From the NCBI GenBank assembly GCA_023227685.1, contig JALNVG010000080.1:1-10062 (forward strand): DNA of 10,062 nt, in the 5' to 3' direction. This document shows positions 7,186-10,062 of this stretch, one piece after another. The translations under genes were made by a program, and so were the position numbers. This stretch comes from Bacteroidaceae bacterium. Its GTDB lineage: Bacteria; Bacteroidota; Bacteroidia; Bacteroidales; Bacteroidaceae. A model generated the notes under the pieces. That model was not told the DNA's origin, made no database searches, and saw only the letters and a program-made list of their open reading frames with translations. Within the stretch, counting starts at the first letter, position 1, and each line of letters starts with the position of its first letter.

Positions 7186-8031
7186 ATGCAACTTATTGTA
7201 ACAAGTAGTTCAACAACAGAATGGGTATTGGTCGAGTATAATAATATTGTCCAAAAGGCCTTTACCGAAGGACTTAACCCTTATTTCCAGACTCGTCGCG
7301 AAATAAGTCGGAGCATTCGATTGGAATTGCCTGATTTGTTTTTTAAGAAAAAAATAGAGAAGATTTTTTTCTATGGTGCAGGATGTTCATCCAATGAGAA
7401 GAAAAAAATTCTTAGTTTATCTCTGGTATCTCAGTTTCACGCACCCGTTCAGGTGGAAAGTGACTTACTTGGTGCAGCTCGGGGCTTGTTTAAGAATGAT
7501 TCGGGAATTGCCTGCATCCTTGATACAGGTTCCAATTCTTGTTTCTACAATGGCACACAAATCGTAAAAAATGTAAGAGCAGCCGGATATGTTTTGGGTG
7601 ATGAAGGAAGTAGCTCGATTCTGGGCAAAATGTTTCTTTCGGATGTATTGAAAGAATTAGCACCCGAACGTATCATGCAAATTTTTTACCAGAAGTTCCA
7701 CCTTACACCCGATATCATAATGGAATCTGCTTATAACCGTCCGCTCCCAACACGTTTTTTTGCTGCAGTCTCTTATTTTCTGGCCGATTATATTAACGAT
7801 GATTATGTCATAGATTTATTGACTCGCAATATCCGCAGTTTCTTCAGCCGTTGCATTTGTCAGTACGATTATAAGCATTATCCCGTTCGTTTTGTTGGAT
7901 CTGTTGGTTCCGATTATCCGCAAATTCTACGTAAAGTGGCACATGAATTCGATTTTGAGATAGATGATATAGAAAAAACATCTATGTCAGGACTTATAGA
8001 ATTTCATGCAATAAACCAAGATAAGATTTAA
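7186..8031 (+). CDS. BadF/BadG/BcrA-family N-acetylglucosamine kinase-like protein with degenerate phosphate-binding motifs
   Basis: The ATG at 7186 gives 281 residues, the usual size for Bacteroides members of this ASKHA-fold family; a longer reading from TTG at 7156 overlaps the promoter. Recognisable family blocks are GLNPYFQT (29-36), FFYGAGCSSNEKK (61-73), VESDLLGAARGL (90-101, with D93 at the expected sugar-side acid), GIACILDTGSNSCFYNG (107-123), GYVLGDEGSSSILGK (134-148) and FVGSVGSDYPQIL (237-249). Family enzymes phosphorylate N-acetylglucosamine or glucosamine in the cytoplasm. However, the N-terminal phosphate loop, normally like ADSGSTKTDW, reads VTSSSTTEW (5-13): the metal-binding Asp is Thr6, the Gly is Ser8 and one residue is missing. 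The second phosphate motif has D113 where GTGS has Gly, and DEGSG is DEGSS. Catalysis may therefore be altered or lost. No DNA-binding domain is present. It is divergent from susC and convergent with the channel gene. Confidence 0.85.
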   Translation: MQLIVTSSSTTEWVLVEYNNIVQKAFTEGLNPYFQTRREISRSIRLELPDLFFKKKIEKIFFYGAGCSSNEKKKILSLSLVSQFHAPVQVESDLLGAARGLFKNDSGIACILDTGSNSCFYNGTQIVKNVRAAGYVLGDEGSSSILGKMFLSDVLKELAPERIMQIFYQKFHLTPDIIMESAYNRPLPTRFFAAVSYFLADYINDDYVIDLLTRNIRSFFSRCICQYDYKHYPVRFVGSVGSDYPQILRKVAHEFDFEIDDIEKTSMSGLIEFHAINQDKI

Positions 8032-9116
8032 ATTCTCTCTTTCAAATTTTCCGGATCTGTAGTTTGAATTCTAGTTTTGACAAAACAACCGGGATATTCT
8101 TTATTCAGATAATCAATCATCTTCTCACGAATATCCACTCGCAAATCCCAGTTCAATGAGGCGTCCGTGCTACTGAGCAGGATGCGGAGTTCCATGTAGC
8201 GTTCCTTAGCATCAGTCACTTGTATGTTCACCACACGCTTATCCCACTTGGGATTATCTTTCAATAGTACATTCAGATGGTTGCGAAGAGCATCAACAGG
8301 CACTGAATAATCGGTGTACAGGAATATGGTGCCCAGAATATTGGAGTTGGTGCGTGTCCAGTTTTGAAAAGGTTTCTCAATAAAATAGCTCACGGGCAGG
8401 ACCAGTCGGCGCTCATCCCAAATTTTCACCACGACGTAGGTCAGTGTGATTTCTTCTATCCGCCCCCACTCTCCTTCTACAATCACAACATCATCCAGAC
8501 GAATAGGTTGGGTAATGGCTATTTGAACACCTGCTAAAAAAGTGGCAATGCTCTTCTGAGCAGCAAAGCCGATAATGATACCGGCAATACCGGCAGAGGT
8601 AAGCAAACTGATGCCGATGGTACGTACCTGTTCAAAAGACATCAGACAGGCAGCAACAGTCAGAACGCTGACCAGAGTTACAGCAAGCCCTTCAAAGACT
8701 TTCATTCGTGTCAGGTTTTTCCGTGCATTCAGATTGTCCGCGCTCTGAATATCCAAATGGTTCTGAAGATAATAGAAGAAAGCCTTTATCGCTTTAATAA
8801 GTATCCATCCGATGGTTAGTATCAGCAATATCTTATTGATATCCGCTATCGTATCATGAATACCGGTATGGGAAACAAAAGAGTAAGTGGTAAACAATGA
8901 TAGTACAATCCAGAACAAAAGACACATCACAGGGACACGTAGCAAATCAATCATAAAATCGTCGAGCGGATTCTTGGTACTTAAAGCTTTTTTGCGTATA
9001 CGTTTTAATACAACGTTATAGATCAGAAATACCAGGACTAAAACCACCAGAAATAATACCGGCGTTGCAATCAACTGAAAATTCTCATTATGAAATAGAT
9101 CGTTGATATAGGTCAT
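8028..9116 (-). CDS. MscS-family mechanosensitive ion channel protein
   Basis: This is a 362-residue inner-membrane protein. Hydrophobic helices are visible at about 15-36, 60-80, 95-117 and 143-161, followed by the pore-lining helix at about 166-202, whose Gly/Ala-rich stretch SAGIAGIIIGFAAQ and following FLAGVQIAITQPIRLDDVV are the MscS signature. The beta domain follows (VEGEWGRIEEITLTYVVVKIWDERRLVLPVSYF, 213-245), then the C-terminal alpha/beta domain. Extra N-terminal helices make it more like medium-length members such as YnaI than minimal E. coli MscS. The family releases ions and small solutes on hypo-osmotic stress. It has its own promoter and is cut off from the sulfatase by a terminator, so it is probably a monocistronic housekeeping gene unrelated to the Sus locus. 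Its stop overlaps that of the convergent kinase-like gene by 4 bp. Confidence 0.93.
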   Translation of the reverse strand: MTYINDLFHNENFQLIATPVLFLVVLVLVFLIYNVVLKRIRKKALSTKNPLDDFMIDLLRVPVMCLLFWIVLSLFTTYSFVSHTGIHDTIADINKILLILTIGWILIKAIKAFFYYLQNHLDIQSADNLNARKNLTRMKVFEGLAVTLVSVLTVAACLMSFEQVRTIGISLLTSAGIAGIIIGFAAQKSIATFLAGVQIAITQPIRLDDVVIVEGEWGRIEEITLTYVVVKIWDERRLVLPVSYFIEKPFQNWTRTNSNILGTIFLYTDYSVPVDALRNHLNVLLKDNPKWDKRVVNIQVTDAKERYMELRILLSSTDASLNWDLRVDIREKMIDYLNKEYPGCFVKTRIQTTDPENLKERI

Positions 9117-9144
9117 AAGCTTTCTGTTTTATTTCGATTATGAC

Positions 9145-9175
9145 CAAAGATATAAAAAGAAATTGACATAACAAA
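9145..9175 (-). promoter_or_regulatory. Predicted promoter of the MscS-family gene
   Basis: On the minus strand TTTG (9175-9172) is followed after exactly 19 nt by TATCTTTG (9152-9145). Both boxes match the Bacteroides housekeeping consensus fully, the best match in this window. The leader would be about 25 nt. A second box, TAATTTTG, overlaps the -33 element at 9179-9172, but it lacks an obvious partner. Confidence 0.75.
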
Positions 9176-9192
9176 ATTATGGTACTGAATAA

Positions 9193-9237
9193 GTAATAAA
9201 AAGAAGGAGTGTATCAGATTTTGATATACTCCTTCTT
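9193..9237 (-). terminator. Strong intrinsic terminator after the sulfatase gene
   Basis: AAGAAGGAGTGTATCA (9201-9216) and TGATATACTCCTTCTT (9222-9237) form a 16-bp stem with a 5-nt loop. On the minus strand it lies about 85 nt after the sulfatase stop and runs into TTCTTTTTATT. The single imperfect position is a G-U pair in plus-strand RNA and an A-C mismatch in minus-strand RNA. A T-rich stretch on the other side (near 9241-9250) could let it act in both directions, though no plus-strand gene precedes it. Confidence 0.8.
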
Positions 9238-9321
9238 CCTTCTTTTTATTTAAAATTGGTGATGCTTAAAAAACCGATCTCATTTTTATTGTAAAGCCAC
9301 CGGAAGAAACGAAGCAATATA

Positions 9322-10062
9322 TTATTGCATACTGCCACCCTTCTTAGAAAGAATATTTCTTACCCTGTCCAATACTTTCTGATTAACTTCAAGTAAATGT
9401 TCTGTAGTTCCCGCTTTATACCAGTCGAGGATACGATCTTGATTATAGAAAGGTTCACCAAAATTACTATTTTCCAATAAGGCGGCAACATTGATAAAAG
9501 AGTCATCATTCTTTCCTAAAGTAATTAACCGGGCACGGAGAAAATTAAAATCCCTTATTTGTTCATCTAATTTTTTCAAATACATTTTGGGATGATAATT
9601 GAAAATTTCCTGGTTTTTGAGTATCTCTTTTACAAATTTGCCACTCGCTCCATCATGATTCGGACCATCTTTCCCTAAAAGTCCGGCGATAGTAGGAGCA
9701 ATATCCGTTTGCTCAAAATAAGGTAATTTACGGCCCTGAGCTATATCAGCACCCACAAAAAGTAATGGCGTACGCCAACATTCTTCATTATATAAAGAAT
9801 GCCAACCCGTCTTATTTTCACCATGATCGCCTGTAACAACCAAAACAGTACTGTCTAACAGCTTTTCCTTTTTCAGATAAGAAACAAACTTTCCTAATAG
9901 TATATCAGCATTTTCTATAGCCTTCACATAAGGTGAATCTTTGCCAAAGATATTTCTGTAATAAGATTTATCAGGTGTACTCTGGGAGATTTCATATCCT
10001 CTTGTTCCGGGAGCCTGGAGGTGTATTCGCATGAATACGGGACGCTGATCTTGTAAAATACG
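9322..10062 (-). CDS. Sulfatase-superfamily hydrolase, C-terminal part (5' end outside window)
   Basis: The frame is open from the right edge to the TAA at 9322-9324, showing 246 residues of the C-terminal part; the ATG at 10032 is internal, because RILQDQRPVF precedes it in frame. The first visible segment, PVFMRIHLQAPGTRGY, matches the core strand of sulfatases (FLYIHLQDPH-like). TVLVVTGDHGENKTGWHSLYNEECWRTPLLFVG (72-104 of the visible part) carries the metal-binding Asp-His pair (D79, H80) and a further His (H88), and EQTDIAPTIAGLLG is the usual following helix. The Cys/Ser maturation motif CxPSR is off the edge, so I cannot tell a sulfatase from a related phosphodiesterase or phosphotransferase. 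Bacteroides sulfatases commonly remove sulfate from host or dietary glycans; the substrate here is unknown. The last ~90 residues are rich in charged helices. Confidence 0.85.
   Translation of the reverse strand, partial: RILQDQRPVFMRIHLQAPGTRGYEISQSTPDKSYYRNIFGKDSPYVKAIENADILLGKFVSYLKKEKLLDSTVLVVTGDHGENKTGWHSLYNEECWRTPLLFVGADIAQGRKLPYFEQTDIAPTIAGLLGKDGPNHDGASGKFVKEILKNQEIFNYHPKMYLKKLDEQIRDFNFLRARLITLGKNDDSFINVAALLENSNFGEPFYNQDRILDWYKAGTTEHLLEVNQKVLDRVRNILSKKGGSMQ

Noticed and set aside
7373..7567. Overlapping plus-strand frame within the kinase-like gene
   Set aside because: It is out of frame with conserved BadF-family blocks and has no independent support.
9201..9237. Long hairpin considered as a mobile-element end or small palindromic repeat
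   Set aside because: A single copy is seen, with a U-rich 3' flank right after a gene end, which is adequately explained by an intrinsic terminator.
1..10062. CRISPR arrays, tRNA or rRNA genes, insertion sequences, phage or defence genes
   Set aside because: No spaced direct repeats, cloverleaf-like segments, transposase or integrase motifs or defence domains were seen on either strand.

Overview
The window looks like chromosomal DNA of a gut-type Bacteroides or a close relative. The grounds are an adjacent SusC/SusD outer-membrane pair, A/T-rich intergenic DNA, no obvious Shine-Dalgarno sequences, and several matches to the Bacteroides promoter (-7 box TAnnTTTG, with TTTG near -33). The species cannot be named from this sequence alone.

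Layout, left to right. Positions 1-1428 (minus) hold the first 476 codons of a secreted, amidase_3-type N-acetylmuramoyl-L-alanine amidase with a golvesin/xanthan-lyase-like beta domain inserted in the catalytic fold; its 3' end is off the left edge. Next comes a hairpin terminator or attenuator (about 1457-1500), then susD (1546-3282, minus) and susC (3306-6629, minus), an intact nutrient-uptake pair. A 556-bp A/T-rich divergent region (6630-7185) holds a susC promoter with a leader of about 235 nt. On the plus strand it also holds a promoter followed by a hairpin plus U8 terminator, which would define a small RNA of roughly 78 nt, and then a second near-identical promoter element for a BadF/BadG-type N-acetylglucosamine kinase-like gene (7186-8031, plus). 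That gene ends tail-to-tail, with a 4-bp overlap, against an MscS-family channel gene (8028-9116, minus) that has its own well-formed promoter. A strong terminator (about 9193-9237) separates the channel from the C-terminal part of a sulfatase-superfamily gene (9322-10062, minus) that enters from the right edge.

How the parts may work together. SusC and SusD would capture and import an oligomer across the outer membrane, and the exported amidase could cut peptidoglycan or muropeptides. The BadF-type protein belongs to a family that phosphorylates amino sugars, but its phosphate-binding motifs are degenerate, so it may be a sensor or pseudokinase. A locus for scavenging cell-wall or amino-sugar material is a reasonable inference, but no glycoside hydrolase, HTCS or ECF/anti-sigma regulator is visible. 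The two signals most worth a second look are the candidate terminated small RNA at 7016-7093 and the altered active-site motifs of the kinase-like protein.
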